Assembly: GCA_022822665.1 (NCBI GenBank)
Contig: JAJEAR010000042.1
Span: forward strand, 1 to 64,000
Length of the DNA stretch: 64,000 nt
From: Alphaproteobacteria bacterium
Lineage (GTDB): Bacteria; Pseudomonadota; Alphaproteobacteria; Thalassobaculales; Thalassobaculaceae
Direction of reading: 5' to 3'
Part shown: in pieces, positions 38,991 through 49,499 of the stretch
How positions within the stretch are numbered: the stretch's first letter is position 1
Layout of the letters: each line of letters begins with the position of its first letter
Position numbers and translations under genes: made by a program
Notes under the pieces: model-generated
The model's database searches: none
What the model was told of the DNA's origin: nothing
What the model saw: only the letters and a program-made list of their open reading frames with translations

Positions 38991-40249
38991 CGGCGCGCGA
39001 GATCCTGGTCGACAGGTCCGCCGCCGAAACCCGGGTTGCGATCATCGAGGACGGACGGCTGCGGGAGTTGCTGGTCGAGCGCCTGTCGCGACCGTGGCGG
39101 CTGGGTCAGGTGGTGGTGGCACGGGTCACCGCGGTGCGGCGCGGCCAGTGCTTTCTCGACCTGGGCGGATGCGCCGGCGTGCTGGACCACACCCGCGGGA
39201 ACCCGGTGCACGAGGGTGCCTCGCTCGCTGTCCAGGTTCGCTCCGAGGCCCGGCGCGGCAAGGCGGCGCGGGTGTCCACCGGCTTCGGTCTCGACGGGGA
39301 GTTGGTCTCGATCGTGCCCGGCCGTACCGGGACCAGCGTGTCGCGGCGCATCGTCGACACCGGCCAGCGCGAGGGGTTGCGCCGGGCCGTCGCGGACCTG
39401 GCGCCGGACGGAGCCGGCATCATTGTCCGCGCGACCGCCGGGCACCGCCGGTGCGCGGATGTGGCGGCCGACGCGCGCGCCGTGATCGACCGGCTGCTCA
39501 GGATACGCGGGTGGGCAGGCGGGGACCCGGTGGGAACCGTGCTCGATCCCGCTCCCGGGCCGGTGGCACGCTCGCGCCTGCGTGCGCCGTCAGCGGTTCT
39601 GCGCGAGGGACGCGACGGCGAGCTGTTCGATGACTTCGGCGTCGAGGACGCGCTCGAACTCGCGCTGCGGCGGACCGTTGCCATGCCGGACGGGCTGCGG
39701 CTGGTGATCGAGGAGACCGAGGCGCTGAACGCGATCGACATCGACATCTCCGACGGCGCCCTGACCACCGGCCGGGCCGCGGCGCTCGGTGCCGAACTCG
39801 CCTGGCAGGTCCGCCTGCGCCAGCTCGCCGGGCTGATCATGGTCGACGTGCCTCGGTCGCGCCGGGTCCGTGACCGGGTTGCGGGTGCGTTCGCCGCCGC
39901 CTTCGAGGGTGAGCCGGACGCTCCGGTGGTCCACGGCTGGACCCGGACCGGGGTTCTGGAAGTCACCCGGTCGCGTGGCCTGCCGACGCTGAACGAACTC
40001 TACACCGGCCCGGACGACGGCGTGCGCCCGAGTGCGGAGAGCGTCGCCTGTGACGTGCTGCGCCGCATGCCGGGCCGTGTCCGCGCCCTCGCGCACCCAC
40101 GGGTCCGGTGCGCGCCCGAGGTGGCGGCGCTGATGGCCGGTTCCCTGCGCCCGGCCGTGGTCGAGGTTGCCCGGCGGCTCGGCTGCGAGCCCCGGTTCGA
40201 AGCGGTCTCCGGCCTGGCCCCCGGCGAGTGGTGGATCGACGGGGAGTGA
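38987..40249 (+). CDS. Ribonuclease E/G family endoribonuclease
   Basis: This 420-residue RNase is shorter than RNase E and lacks the long degradosome scaffold, so it is RNase G-like. An S1 domain ([22 protein letters not shown]) is followed by the RNase-H-like and DNase-I-like parts with [17 protein letters not shown], which carries the metal-binding aspartates. The zinc-link CPxCxG motif typical of RNase E is not present. Coupled to maf upstream, with yacG 8 bases downstream. Confidence 0.88.
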   Translation: MTAREILVDRSAAETRVAIIEDGRLRELLVERLSRPWRLGQVVVARVTAVRRGQCFLDLGGCAGVLDHTRGNPVHEGASLAVQVRSEARRGKAARVSTGFGLDGELVSIVPGRTGTSVSRRIVDTGQREGLRRAVADLAPDGAGIIVRATAGHRRCADVAADARAVIDRLLRIRGWAGGDPVGTVLDPAPGPVARSRLRAPSAVLREGRDGELFDDFGVEDALELALRRTVAMPDGLRLVIEETEALNAIDIDISDGALTTGRAAALGAELAWQVRLRQLAGLIMVDVPRSRRVRDRVAGAFAAAFEGEPDAPVVHGWTRTGVLEVTRSRGLPTLNELYTGPDDGVRPSAESVACDVLRRMPGRVRALAHPRVRCAPEVAALMAGSLRPAVVEVARRLGCEPRFEAVSGLAPGEWWIDGE

Positions 40250-40257
40250 TTGAAGGC

Positions 40258-40446
40258 ATGGCGCGCGGCTGTCCGGAATGCGGGGCCGCGACGGTGCGGG
40301 CGCACCGCCCCTTCTGTTCCGCCCGCTGCAGCTTGCGGGATCTTGCCCGCTGGCTCGACGGGGAGTACCGGGTGCCGGCCGATCATCCTGACGGCATGAC
40401 GGACTTTCCGGTGCCCGGGCCCGATGACGATCCGCAGGCCGGCTGA
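40258..40446 (+). CDS. yacG: YacG zinc-ribbon protein (DNA gyrase inhibitor family)
   Basis: This 62-residue protein has the four zinc-binding cysteines CPECG and FCSARC, followed by the family motif LRDLARWLDGEYRVPA. YacG binds GyrB and blocks DNA binding in E. coli. It ends the conserved housekeeping block and converges with the allantoinase-like gene. Confidence 0.95.
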   Translation: MARGCPECGAATVRAHRPFCSARCSLRDLARWLDGEYRVPADHPDGMTDFPVPGPDDDPQAG

Positions 40447-40453
40447 CCGGTCC

Positions 40454-41362
40454 TCATCCGCGCCAGGGATGCACCTGCATCCAGTGCCGCGCAATGTCCA
40501 TCCGACTGCAGATCCACACGTCGTCGAACTGCCGGACATGGTCGAGAAGGCGTGCCAGCCCCATGGCGCGCGCCGGATGTCCGGTCAGACGCATGTGCAG
40601 CCCGACCGACATCATCCGCGGGTGTGACCGGCCTTCCTCGCGCATGAAGTCGAACGCGTCCCGGCAGAAGGTGAAGAAGTCCTCTCCGGTGGAGAACCAG
40701 CCGCGGCCGAACTTGGAGTCGTTGTTGGTGAGCGTATACGGCACGACGAGGTGCGGCCGGTCCGCGACGGTCACCCAGTAGGGCAACTCGTCGTTGTACG
40801 CGTCGGAATCGTAGAGGAACCCGCCTTCCTCGACCAGCAGCCGGCGCGTATTCACGCTCGGTCCGGTGCGGCAGTACCAGCCGTAGGGACGTTCGCCGAG
40901 GGTGCTGGCAAGAGAGGCGACGGCACGGCGGATATGCTCGCGTTCGACGAATTCCGGCAGCTTGAAGTGTTCGATCCAGCGCCAGCCATGGCAGCAGATG
41001 TCGAGACCTGCCTCGCGGATCGCGCGGGCCGCTTCGGGATGGCGTTCGAGCGCCAGGGCACAGGCGAAAATGGTCACCGGCAGGTCGCGGTCGCGAAACA
41101 GCCGCAGCAGGCGCCAGAACCCGACCCGCGAGCCGTATTCGAACAGCGACTCCGCCGCGAGGTCACGGTCGCCATGCGGGATGATGGAGGATGGTGCTTC
41201 GGTCAGGCTGGCCTCGGAAAACCCGTCTCCGTCGTGCAGCGAGTATTCCGAGCCTTCCTCGTAGTTGATCACGAAGTTCAGCGCCAGCCGGGCGCCGTTC
41301 GGCCACTGCGGGTCCGGTGGCGACGCTCCGTAACCGACGAGATCTCGAGGCGTGAGTGTCAT
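40454..41362 (-). CDS. puuE: PuuE-type allantoinase / polysaccharide-deacetylase-fold protein
   Basis: This 302-residue protein has a NodB-homology barrel: RLALNFVINYEEGSEYSLHDGD, TIFACALALERHP, ICCHGWRWIEH and GWYCRTGPSVNTRRLLVEEGGFLYDSDAYNDELPYW are hallmarks of cofactor-independent PuuE allantoinases. These hydrolyse allantoin to allantoate. No other ureide-pathway gene is adjacent. An MFS gene with the same orientation lies 44 bases upstream and could supply the substrate. Confidence 0.88.
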   Translation of the reverse strand: MTLTPRDLVGYGASPPDPQWPNGARLALNFVINYEEGSEYSLHDGDGFSEASLTEAPSSIIPHGDRDLAAESLFEYGSRVGFWRLLRLFRDRDLPVTIFACALALERHPEAARAIREAGLDICCHGWRWIEHFKLPEFVEREHIRRAVASLASTLGERPYGWYCRTGPSVNTRRLLVEEGGFLYDSDAYNDELPYWVTVADRPHLVVPYTLTNNDSKFGRGWFSTGEDFFTFCRDAFDFMREEGRSHPRMMSVGLHMRLTGHPARAMGLARLLDHVRQFDDVWICSRMDIARHWMQVHPWRG

Positions 41363-41406
41363 GGCGCGGCTCCATGGAGTGCGGTCGGGGCACCCATGAT
41401 ACGGGG

Positions 41407-42567
41407 TCAGGTCCGCCCTGTCGCGCCGGCGTCACGTGGCAGTGTCGCGCAAAGGACTGATGCCAGCGCCATTGCCGCGCCACCGGCGAGGAAGACCGGT
41501 GTGTGGCTTCCGGTGCGGTTGAAGAGCTCGACCAGCACCGGAGCGCCCAGCAGCTGGGCGGCGCCGACCGATACGGTCATCCAGCGCCACAGCGGCGTCA
41601 TGGCGCCGCTGCCCATTACCTGCTGGGCGCGTCCGGCGATCACGGCGCTCGAGCCGGGCTGGGAGCCGAATACCAGCGAGGAAAACAGCAGCACGAGCCC
41701 GCCGGGAGCAAGGGCCGGGAGCGCGATGGAGGCCGAGAGCATGGCGAAGATCACGACCAGACCGGGGGTCAGCCCGATCCTGTCTGCGAGCCGGCCCCAG
41801 AGCAGGGTGCCGAGTACGGCGCCCGCACCGACCAGGGTCCAGTGCAGGGCGCCATGGGACATCGGGTGGCCGAGTCCGCGCACGATGTAGTCCACCCAGT
41901 AGATCGAGTGCGGGATCAGCCCGACCGAGAACAGGAACTGGGCGGCGACCAGTTTCCAGCCCTCCGCCGGAATCGGCACGCGGCGATCCGGGACGTGCGC
42001 CGCCTCGAGGCGTGGCGCCCCCGACCAGGCCCACAGCCCGATCCCGGTTGCGACCGCCCCCACCGCGGCTGCCCCCGCCCACCCGGCCGCGACACCCGCT
42101 GCAAGCAGGAACGGCAGGCCGACTGCGGAGAAGAAGATGCCGAGCCCGACACCGGAGAACGCGATGGATGTCGCCCGGGCAACCCGGTCGGGCGGTGCGA
42201 ACCGGGTAACGTAGGAGATGCCGAGGATCATCATCACCGCCACGACAATGCCGACCAGCAGACGCCAGGATGCAAGCCACAGGTACCCGAACGGCAGGAT
42301 GCTGGCGACGAGCGACAGCAGGGACAGCACCAGGCAGGTGCGCAGGACCGCGGCCTCGTGCCAGCGATGCCGCAGCCGGGCGGTGGCAATGGCGCCGATC
42401 ACGTAGCCGGCGAGATTGAGCGCGCCCACCCGCCCGGTCTCGAACTCGGCCAGTTGTCCCGACTCGATCAGGACCGGGATCATCGGCGCATAGCCGAACC
42501 GCCCGATTCCCATGCCGACCAGAAGGCAGGCCTGGGCTCCAATCGCGTATCTCAGCCAGGTCGGCAT
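41407..42567 (-). CDS. YbfB/YjiJ-family MFS transporter
   Basis: This 386-residue protein has twelve membrane segments. The opening AIGAQACLLVGMGIGRFGYAPMIPVLIE and the DRVARATSIAFSGVGLGIFFSAV segment are typical of the YbfB/YjiJ group. The substrate is unknown. It is the first gene of a likely two-gene unit with the PuuE-like deacetylase. Confidence 0.88.
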   Translation of the reverse strand: MPTWLRYAIGAQACLLVGMGIGRFGYAPMIPVLIESGQLAEFETGRVGALNLAGYVIGAIATARLRHRWHEAAVLRTCLVLSLLSLVASILPFGYLWLASWRLLVGIVVAVMMILGISYVTRFAPPDRVARATSIAFSGVGLGIFFSAVGLPFLLAAGVAAGWAGAAAVGAVATGIGLWAWSGAPRLEAAHVPDRRVPIPAEGWKLVAAQFLFSVGLIPHSIYWVDYIVRGLGHPMSHGALHWTLVGAGAVLGTLLWGRLADRIGLTPGLVVIFAMLSASIALPALAPGGLVLLFSSLVFGSQPGSSAVIAGRAQQVMGSGAMTPLWRWMTVSVGAAQLLGAPVLVELFNRTGSHTPVFLAGGAAMALASVLCATLPRDAGATGRT

Positions 42568-42699
42568 GACGGGCGTGCGGTTACGATCACGGGATCCATC
42601 GCGGGTGATGACAGGCTGTCTTCAGCCGGCGCACAATGCCACCCGGTATGAAACCGGTCCACGGCGCGAGGGGCCGGTACGGCAACAGGGGACGGCCTG

Positions 42700-43902
42700 A
42701 TGAAGATTGCCCTGGTCCAGGACCTGCACTGCGGCGCCGGGTGGCGTGACTTCTCCTTCCTGAAGATCGTGACCGACACCGGTATCGTCGGATACTCGGA
42801 ATATCTCGAGGGCTTCGGCAGTCCCGGTCTGACCGGGGTGATCCGCAGGCTGGGCGAACTCGTCATCGGCGAGGACCCGAGACCGGTCGAGGCCGTGGTC
42901 ACCCGGCTGCGCCTGGTCACCCGGCACGTGCCGGGCGGCATGGCCGCCCAGGCGATCGCCGCGTTCGAGAACGCGCTCTACGACATCAAGGCCCGTGATC
43001 TCGGGGTGCCGGTCGCCGCCCTCTTCGGGGGTCCGTACCGGACCCGGCTGCCCGTCTACTGGTCGCACTGCGGCACTTTCAGGCTCAATCACCACGAGGC
43101 GATGGGTGTGCCACAACCGCGCTCGCTCGACGACATCCGCGCGCTCGGCTGCGAGGTCCGCGACAGTGGCGTCAGTTCGCTCAAGACCAACATCTTCCTG
43201 TTCGGGGACGGAGAGCCACAGGTCTACATGCCGGGCTTCGGGCGCACTACCGGCGGCCCGGAACTGAATGCCGAGCCGTGGCTCGTTGACACGATCTGCC
43301 GGCAGATGCAGGCGTTCCGCGACGGTGCCGGCCCGGATATCGGACTGAAGCTCGATCTCAACTTCAACTTCCGCACCGAAGGCTACCTGCGGCTGGCCCG
43401 GGCACTGGAGCCGCTAGACCTCGACTGGCTCGAGCTCGACATCTTCGAGCCCGACGCGCTTGCGCGCATTCGCAGCCGGGCACCGATGTCGATCGCCTCC
43501 CTGGAGTCACTGTTCGGCCGGCGCCAGTACCGGTCGTACTTCGACGCCGGAGCGGTGGATGTCGCGATCGTGGACGTGCCGTGGAACGGGATCGCCGAGT
43601 CGATCCGGATCGCGAACCTCGCCGAGATCCACGAGGTCAACGTCGCGGCCCACAATTTCAACGGCCATCTCGGCACGCTGATGGGCGCGCATTTCTGCGC
43701 CGCGGTCCCGAATTTCAGGGTGCTGGAAACCGATTACGAGGACGTCACCTGGAAGGACAGGATCTTCGATCCTCCGCCGGTGATCGAGAACGGCGAACTC
43801 CTCCTTCCGGACACGCCCGGGTGGGGGACCACCATCAACGAGGAGGCGCTGGCCGCCCATCCGCCGGCCAACCGCTTGTGGATCGGAAGCCGGGACGGGT
43901 AA
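42700..43902 (+). CDS. Mandelate-racemase/muconate-lactonising (enolase-superfamily) enzyme
   Basis: This 400-residue enzyme has the capping domain (residues about 1-120) and a C-terminal barrel. The catalytic lysine region is SSLKTNIFLFG. Metal ligands are in LKLDLNFNF, ELDIFEPD and SLESLFG. VAIVDVPWNG and VAAHNFNGHLG supply the Asp-His dyad, which places it in the racemase/dehydratase branch. The KxN rather than KxK arrangement leaves the exact reaction open. It is a monocistronic unit, divergent from the MFS gene. Confidence 0.87.
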   Translation: MKIALVQDLHCGAGWRDFSFLKIVTDTGIVGYSEYLEGFGSPGLTGVIRRLGELVIGEDPRPVEAVVTRLRLVTRHVPGGMAAQAIAAFENALYDIKARDLGVPVAALFGGPYRTRLPVYWSHCGTFRLNHHEAMGVPQPRSLDDIRALGCEVRDSGVSSLKTNIFLFGDGEPQVYMPGFGRTTGGPELNAEPWLVDTICRQMQAFRDGAGPDIGLKLDLNFNFRTEGYLRLARALEPLDLDWLELDIFEPDALARIRSRAPMSIASLESLFGRRQYRSYFDAGAVDVAIVDVPWNGIAESIRIANLAEIHEVNVAAHNFNGHLGTLMGAHFCAAVPNFRVLETDYEDVTWKDRIFDPPPVIENGELLLPDTPGWGTTINEEALAAHPPANRLWIGSRDG

Positions 43903-43919
43903 CCGTCCCGCGGCGAAGC

Positions 43920-44978
43920 CTACGGGTAGGCGATGCGCATGAACGCGACGCGCTGTGACCTCGCCTGTCCCGTCCCGCCCTCGCGGGTCACCGTGACCTC
44001 GCCCCGGTAGGCGCCCGGCCGGAGCGTTCCGTCACTCACCTGCACACCGACAGCGAGCCAGATCCGCGGCTGGTCGTCCGTGGCGCGTTCCGACCTGAGC
44101 GCAACCGGCTGGCCCGACGGGTCGGTGAGCCGCATCGAGATCAGGTCGTCCTTGCGCAGCCCGGCAATCTCGGTCCAGAAGGCGAGCGAGTTCGCTCCGG
44201 GGGCAAACAGTGTCTGCGTGAGCTTGCCGGAGCGGATGGCGGCGGCATCCGGAACGGTGTCGGAGAACCCGACATTGTGGATGATCGCCGAGCGGTAGGG
44301 CAGCCGGTCCAGCACCTGTCGCTGCCACAGCGGTGCGCGGCCGATCGTGCAGCTGCGTGCGCCGGACACGCCGGTGAACGGATCGATCACGCGGTTCTGG
44401 TACAGCACGCCGAAATGCAGGTGCGGGAAGTTCGTGTACCCGGACAGGCCAACGTCGGCGATGTGGGTCCCGGAACGCACCGTCTGGCCCGGGTTGACCC
44501 GCACGCTGCCCCTTTGCAGGTGACAGTAGGTCGAGGTCCAGCCCGTTGCATGGTCGATGATGACGGCGTTGCCGCACTGGCGTTGCGCGACATCGGGGGA
44601 GTCGGGCCGGCCCTGCGGGATGTCCGGCATCTCGTCGCGGATTGCGCGCACGATGCCGTCGGCCGCCGCCCGGACCGCGACACCTTCCCCGATCCTGGCG
44701 AAATGCGCCAGCGCGATGTCGGTCCCCTTGTGCCCGTCGTGCGTCATCGATCCGCAGCCGAAGTCCGCGGTGCCGGGACCGGGATCCAGGTCCACGTACT
44801 TGAAGACCCAGCAGTCGATGCCCGGTTCGCAGTCGATCGGCAGGTCGAAGGCGATCGGCGGGGCATCGATGCCTTCCGGCATCGGCGCGACGATCGCATG
44901 TGGCTCCGAGGCCGAGACGGACGCGCCTGCCACCAGGACCGCGAGCAGGGCCGCTGCCGCGATTGGGCGGGTGTTCAT
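43920..44978 (-). CDS. Secreted M23-family peptidase
   Basis: This 352-residue protein has a signal peptide ([19 protein letters not shown]). The LytM/M23 zinc motifs are present: HKGTD with the aspartate ligand after HDG, YCHL, and HLHFGV. M23 enzymes cut peptidoglycan cross-links or pentaglycine, or activate amidases. About 120 C-terminal residues form an extra beta-rich domain. Its start overlaps the rfbA stop (ATGA), an unexpected coupling of a cell-wall peptidase to nucleotide-sugar synthesis. Confidence 0.9.
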   Translation of the reverse strand: MNTRPIAAAALLAVLVAGASVSASEPHAIVAPMPEGIDAPPIAFDLPIDCEPGIDCWVFKYVDLDPGPGTADFGCGSMTHDGHKGTDIALAHFARIGEGVAVRAAADGIVRAIRDEMPDIPQGRPDSPDVAQRQCGNAVIIDHATGWTSTYCHLQRGSVRVNPGQTVRSGTHIADVGLSGYTNFPHLHFGVLYQNRVIDPFTGVSGARSCTIGRAPLWQRQVLDRLPYRSAIIHNVGFSDTVPDAAAIRSGKLTQTLFAPGANSLAFWTEIAGLRKDDLISMRLTDPSGQPVALRSERATDDQPRIWLAVGVQVSDGTLRPGAYRGEVTVTREGGTGQARSQRVAFMRIAYP

Positions 44979-45853
44979 GACAGGTCTCCACGTCCGACGA
45001 GCGAGAGCAGGTATTCTCCGTAACCACTTTTCCTGAGCGGGGCCGCGAGCCTGCGCATCTGCTCGTCATCGATGAACCCCATGTGCAGGGCCACCTCCTC
45101 GACACAGGCAATCTTGAGCCCCTGGCGGTCCTCCACCGTGCGCACGAACTCCGATGCCGCCATCAGCGCATGATGGGTGCCGGTGTCGAGCCACGCGAAA
45201 CCCCGGCCGAGGCGTTCGACCCGCAGTGCCCCGCGTTCGAGGTAGATGCGGTTGACGTCGGTGATCTCGAGTTCCCCGCGATGCGAGGGCCGGACGTCGC
45301 GGGCGATGTCGAGGACCGCGTTGTCGTAGAAGTACAACCCCGTCACCGCCCAGTTGGACTCCGGGCTCTGCGGTTTTTCGACAATGCTCCGGGCCCGCCC
45401 CTCCTCGTCGAACGACACCACGCCATAGCGTTCGGGGTCCCTCGTGTAGTAGCCGAACACCGTCGCACCGTCCGTGCACGCCGCGGCCGCCTGCAGTTTC
45501 TCGGTGAGACCGTGGCCATGGAAGATGTTGTCGCCCAGGATGAGGCAGCAGGGATCGTTGCCGACGAAGTTCCGGCCGATGATGAAGGCCTGGGCCAGCC
45601 CGTCCGGCGACGGCTGAACGGCGAAACTGATGCTGATGCCCCAGTGCGACCCGTCGCCGAGCAGGGCCTGGAACTGTTCCTGGTCCTCCGGGGTGGTGAT
45701 CACCAGGATGTCCCGGATGCCGGCCAGCATCAGCGTGCTCAGCGGGTAGTAGATCATCGGCTTGTCATAGACGGGCAGCAGCTGTTTCGACACCGTGACG
45801 GTCAGCGGGTAGAGGCGTGTGCCGGACCCCCCGGCAAGGATGATCCCCTTCAT
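44975..45853 (-). CDS. rfbA: Glucose-1-phosphate thymidylyltransferase
   Basis: Makes dTDP-glucose, the first step to dTDP-L-rhamnose. It has 292 residues. [17 protein letters not shown] is the nucleotide-binding signature, and [28 protein letters not shown] and FAWLDTGTH follow. It is the fourth gene of the rfbCBDA operon, with ATGA overlaps on both sides. ATG 45853 is the conserved start. Confidence 0.97.
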   Translation of the reverse strand: MKGIILAGGSGTRLYPLTVTVSKQLLPVYDKPMIYYPLSTLMLAGIRDILVITTPEDQEQFQALLGDGSHWGISISFAVQPSPDGLAQAFIIGRNFVGNDPCCLILGDNIFHGHGLTEKLQAAAACTDGATVFGYYTRDPERYGVVSFDEEGRARSIVEKPQSPESNWAVTGLYFYDNAVLDIARDVRPSHRGELEITDVNRIYLERGALRVERLGRGFAWLDTGTHHALMAASEFVRTVEDRQGLKIACVEEVALHMGFIDDEQMRRLAAPLRKSGYGEYLLSLVGRGDLS

Positions 45854-46758
45854 CGCAGGCTTTCTCCCTCGACACTGCCCTGTTCCAGCAACCCGTCCAG
45901 CACCCGGGAAAGGCTCGCCGTCCACTGCGGCCGCTCGGGTCCGACCAGCCGGTCGATCCTGGTGCAGTCAAGGCTCGAATTGGCCGGCCGGCGCGCGGCG
46001 GTGGGCCAGGCGCTGGTTGGAACCGGATCAACCCGTGGCCGGCGTCCGGTGACGGTTGCGGCGCGCTCGACGATCGCCTGTGCCAGGCCGTGCCAGCTGG
46101 TCCGCCCCCTGGCCGTGTAGTGGAAGGTTCCCCAGTCGGTGAACCCCTGGTCGAGGATGCGCCCGGCGACGCACAGCGACGCGGCCGCGATGTCCCCGGC
46201 CCAGGTCGGGGCCCCGTGCTGGTCGTCGACCACCTGCAGCACGTCGCGTTCGCCTGCGAGCCGCAGCATGGTTCGCACGAAATTGGCGCCGTGGGCCGCA
46301 TAGACCCACGACGTGCGCATGACGACGTGACGCTCCAGCAGGTCCGCGACCGCACGCTCGCCGGCGAGCTTGCTGCGGCCGTAGACCCCGACGGGATTGG
46401 GCGGATCGGACTCCAGGTAGGGGCGCGATCCCGATCCGTCGAACACGTAGTCGGTGGAAAGGTGGATCAGCGCGACGCCGCGCCCGGCACATTCACGCGC
46501 CACGATCGCGGCACCGCCCTCGTTGACGGCGAAGGCGGCGTCCCGGTCGGTTTCGGCCCGGTCAACCGCAGTGTAGGCGGCCGAATTGATCACGACTTCG
46601 GGCCGGTGCCGATCCAGCGCCCGGCGAACCGACGCGGTGTCGGTGACATCGAGCCCGGTCCGGGACTCGGCGGTTACCCGCAGTCCGGCAAGACCGTCGC
46701 GCAGGGCCAGTTCCCTGCCGACCTGCCCGCCGCCACCGGTCACGAGCACACGCGGCAT
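45850..46758 (-). CDS. rfbD: dTDP-4-dehydrorhamnose reductase
   Basis: NADPH-dependent last step of dTDP-L-rhamnose synthesis. At 302 residues it is an extended [43 protein letters not shown], and the catalytic YGRSKLAGE. The start shares one base with the rfbB stop and the stop overlaps rfbA. Confidence 0.96.
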   Translation of the reverse strand: MPRVLVTGGGGQVGRELALRDGLAGLRVTAESRTGLDVTDTASVRRALDRHRPEVVINSAAYTAVDRAETDRDAAFAVNEGGAAIVARECAGRGVALIHLSTDYVFDGSGSRPYLESDPPNPVGVYGRSKLAGERAVADLLERHVVMRTSWVYAAHGANFVRTMLRLAGERDVLQVVDDQHGAPTWAGDIAAASLCVAGRILDQGFTDWGTFHYTARGRTSWHGLAQAIVERAATVTGRRPRVDPVPTSAWPTAARRPANSSLDCTRIDRLVGPERPQWTASLSRVLDGLLEQGSVEGESLR

Positions 46759-47828
46759 CAGCCCCGCGTCCCCAGCCGTCCGCCGGCATAGCGGGTCTCC
46801 AGGATCGCCTGCCACCAGTCACGGTTCTCGATGTACCAGCACACGGTCCTGCGCAGTCCGGACTGAAAGTTCTCGCGCGGACTCCAGCCGAGTTCGTTCT
46901 CCAGCTTCGTGCAGTCGATTGCGTAGCGGAAGTCGTGCCCGGGCCTGTCGGTGACGAACTCGATGCGCTCGAGGTGCGAGGCCCCGTCCGCCGACGGCGC
47001 GAGTTCGTCGAGCAGGCGGCATATGCCGGTCACGACGTCGATGTTCCGCAGTTCGCTGCCCCCGCCGACGTTGTAGCTCTCCCCGGTCCGGCCTCGCGAG
47101 AGGATCTGCCAGAGCGCGCGGGCGTGGTCCTCGACATGCAGCCAGTCGCGGACGTTCTCGCCGGATCCGTAGACCGGGAAGGGCTCGCCGGCCAGCCCCT
47201 TGATGATCATGAGCGGGATCAGCTTTTCCGGAAACTGGTTCGGTCCGTAGTTGTTCGAGCAGTTGCTGAGCACGACCGGGAGATCCCAGGTCTCGTGCCA
47301 GGCCCTGACGAGGTGATCGGAAGCGGCCTTGCTGGCGGCGTAGGGTGAGCGCGGCGCGTAGGGGGTTTCTTCGGTGAAGGCGGGGTCACCGGTTGCGAGC
47401 GACCCGAACACCTCGTCGGTCGAGATCTGGTGGAAACGGAAGCGCGACCGGGCTCCGGTTCCGAGCCCGGTCCAGTAGGCGCGCGCCGCCTCGAGCAGGG
47501 TGTAGGTGCCGGTGATGTTGGTGCTGATGAAATCGTCCGGGCCATCGATCGAGCGATCGACATGGCTTTCCGCCGCCAGGTGCATGATGGCATCCGGGCG
47601 GTGGCGTTCCAGGATGTCGGCAAGCGCCTCGCGGTTGCGGATATCGGCGTGCTCGAAACCGTAGAGCGGCGACGCGTCCACCCCGGCCAGCGAGGAGGGG
47701 CTGGCGGCGTAGGTCAGGGCGTCGACATTGACCACTCGCACACCGACGTCACCGACCAGGTGGCGGATGACGGCCGAGCCGATGAAACCTGCGCCACCGG
47801 TGACCAGGACGGTCCCGATTTCGCTCAT
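46758..47828 (-). CDS. rfbB: dTDP-glucose 4,6-dehydratase
   Basis: Second step of dTDP-L-rhamnose synthesis, NAD+ dependent. It has 356 residues. VTGGAGFIGSAVIRHL, HLAAESHVDRSIDGP, HQISTDEVFGSL and the catalytic YAASKAASDHLVRAW are diagnostic. SNCSNNYGPNQFPEKLIPL follows. It is coupled to rfbC upstream and rfbD downstream. Confidence 0.97.
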   Translation of the reverse strand: MSEIGTVLVTGGAGFIGSAVIRHLVGDVGVRVVNVDALTYAASPSSLAGVDASPLYGFEHADIRNREALADILERHRPDAIMHLAAESHVDRSIDGPDDFISTNITGTYTLLEAARAYWTGLGTGARSRFRFHQISTDEVFGSLATGDPAFTEETPYAPRSPYAASKAASDHLVRAWHETWDLPVVLSNCSNNYGPNQFPEKLIPLMIIKGLAGEPFPVYGSGENVRDWLHVEDHARALWQILSRGRTGESYNVGGGSELRNIDVVTGICRLLDELAPSADGASHLERIEFVTDRPGHDFRYAIDCTKLENELGWSPRENFQSGLRRTVCWYIENRDWWQAILETRYAGGRLGTRG

Positions 47829-48394
47829 CCCCCGGGTCCGAAACTGAAGTACGCCCGGGCATCGGCGAGTGTCGGGTAGACGGTATCCTTCTGTGACAGT
47901 ACCGGATCACCGCCGTCGAGCGGCCAGGGGATCGAAAGGTCGGGATCGTTCCAGATGATTCCTGCCTCGTGGTCCGGCGAGTAGGGTGCTGTCACCTTGT
48001 ACAGGACCTCGGTGTCGGGCTCGATGGTGCAAAAGCCGTGGGCAAACCCTGCCGGGATCAGCAACTGGTTCCACTCCTCGGCACTGAGGGTCCGCGCGAC
48101 GTACCGCCCGAAGGTGGGAGAGCCGTGACGGATGTCAACCGCGACATCGTAGATGGCGCCGCGGGCGACGCGGACCAGCTTGTCCTGGGCAAACGGGGGG
48201 ATCTGGAAGTGCAGCCCGCGGAGCGTTCCGACGGTTGCCGACATCGAGTGGTTGTCCTGGCAGAACTCGAGCGCAATGCCGTTCTCGGCCAGGCTGGCGG
48301 CGTTGTAGGTTTCGGAAAAGAAGCCCCGGTGATCGCCGAACCGGCGGGGGCGGAGGACCAGCACCCCCGGGATCTCGGTCTGCTCCAGATGCAC
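47825..48394 (-). CDS. rfbC: dTDP-4-dehydrorhamnose 3,5-epimerase
   Basis: Third step of the rhamnose pathway. The 189-residue cupin has DHRGFFSETYN, the catalytic histidine in RGLHFQIPPFAQDKLVRV, and LIPAGFAHGFCTIE. It is the first gene of the operon, so its promoter should lie between 48394 and the divergent glycosyltransferase start at 48543. Confidence 0.96.
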   Translation of the reverse strand: MHLEQTEIPGVLVLRPRRFGDHRGFFSETYNAASLAENGIALEFCQDNHSMSATVGTLRGLHFQIPPFAQDKLVRVARGAIYDVAVDIRHGSPTFGRYVARTLSAEEWNQLLIPAGFAHGFCTIEPDTEVLYKVTAPYSPDHEAGIIWNDPDLSIPWPLDGGDPVLSQKDTVYPTLADARAYFSFGPGG

Positions 48395-48542
48395 GGCGCC
48401 GCCTGTCAGTCAGTGGCATTCGGCGCGCTCTTATCACTTCCGTGACGGTGCCGCAATCGCCAACGGGCCGCAGGCCATGGTAGGGTCAAGGGCCGGTACC
48501 GCCGCTTCACGGCGCCTGAGACCGGTTCGGTTGGAGGGGACG

Positions 48543-49499
48543 GTGAACCCACGGGCGGCGCAGGTTTCCACCGGGGACGTCGCGCCGACGCGGCGTTGGG
48601 CAACGGCCTGCAGCGTGGTTCTGGTGTCGTACCGGACCGGACCGGTCCTGCTCGAATGCCTGGCGTCGGTGTTGCGCCAGGATGCCGTGCGGGAAGTGGT
48701 CCTCGTCGACAATGGCAACCCGCCCGAACTTGTGGCCGAGGTCGGCCGTCTTGCCGCTGCCGATACCCGTCTCGTGGTGATCACCGGACACGGCAACGTC
48801 GGGTTCGCACGCGGCTGCAACCTGGGGGTTGCCCGGACCACCCGGCCGACCCTGCTGCTGCTCAATCCTGACGCGGTGCTCGGGCCCGGCGTGATCCGGG
48901 CGGCCCTCGACGCGCTCGCCGGGCGCGAGGATGTGGCGCTGGCAACCGTCCGGCTTCTCAACACGGACGGGACCGAACAGCGCGGCTGCCGTCGCAACCT
49001 GCTCACGCCGTGGAACTGCGTGGTGGAGCAGCTGCGGCTCGCCAGCCTGGTCCCGGGGCTGTCGGGGGTCAATCTCAACACCGCGCCGGTCCCCGAACAC
49101 CCGGTGGAGGTGCCGTGCATTTCCGGGGCGTTCATGCTCATGCCGCGGGCCACCTGGGAGCGCACCGGGGGCATGGACGAGGGGTATTTCCTGCATGTGG
49201 AGGATGTCGATTTCTGCCTGCGGTTACGGCGGGACGGGGGCCGGATCCTCTACATTCCGGGCATCAGCGTGACCCACGTGCAGGGAACGAGCCGGGCCAG
49301 TCCGCTGCTGGTCGAGTGGCACAAGGCGCGAAGCCTCGTGCGGTACTTCTTCATCCACTTCCGGTCGGGCTGGCAGGCGCCGGCCGTGGCGCTGATCGCG
49401 GTCCTGGCGCAGCTGAGGTTCCTCGCGATTGCTCCGGTGCGCACGCTCCTGTGGATGCTCCGTAAACGCCGCGGCGCTCACCCGCCCGCGGCGCGGTAG
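48543..49499 (+). CDS. Rhamnosyltransferase-like family 2 glycosyltransferase
   Basis: This 318-residue GT2 protein has a GT-A domain opening [20 protein letters not shown]. The [12 protein letters not shown] motif supplies the metal-binding aspartate, [21 protein letters not shown] follows, and [16 protein letters not shown] holds the ED-x-D catalytic region. This arrangement is typical of WbbL-type rhamnosyltransferases, and the divergent rfb operon supplies dTDP-rhamnose. The C-terminal region is hydrophobic and membrane-associated. The start is GTG 48543 behind GGAGGGG. Confidence 0.88.
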   Translation: MNPRAAQVSTGDVAPTRRWATACSVVLVSYRTGPVLLECLASVLRQDAVREVVLVDNGNPPELVAEVGRLAAADTRLVVITGHGNVGFARGCNLGVARTTRPTLLLLNPDAVLGPGVIRAALDALAGREDVALATVRLLNTDGTEQRGCRRNLLTPWNCVVEQLRLASLVPGLSGVNLNTAPVPEHPVEVPCISGAFMLMPRATWERTGGMDEGYFLHVEDVDFCLRLRRDGGRILYIPGISVTHVQGTSRASPLLVEWHKARSLVRYFFIHFRSGWQAPAVALIAVLAQLRFLAIAPVRTLLWMLRKRRGAHPPAAR

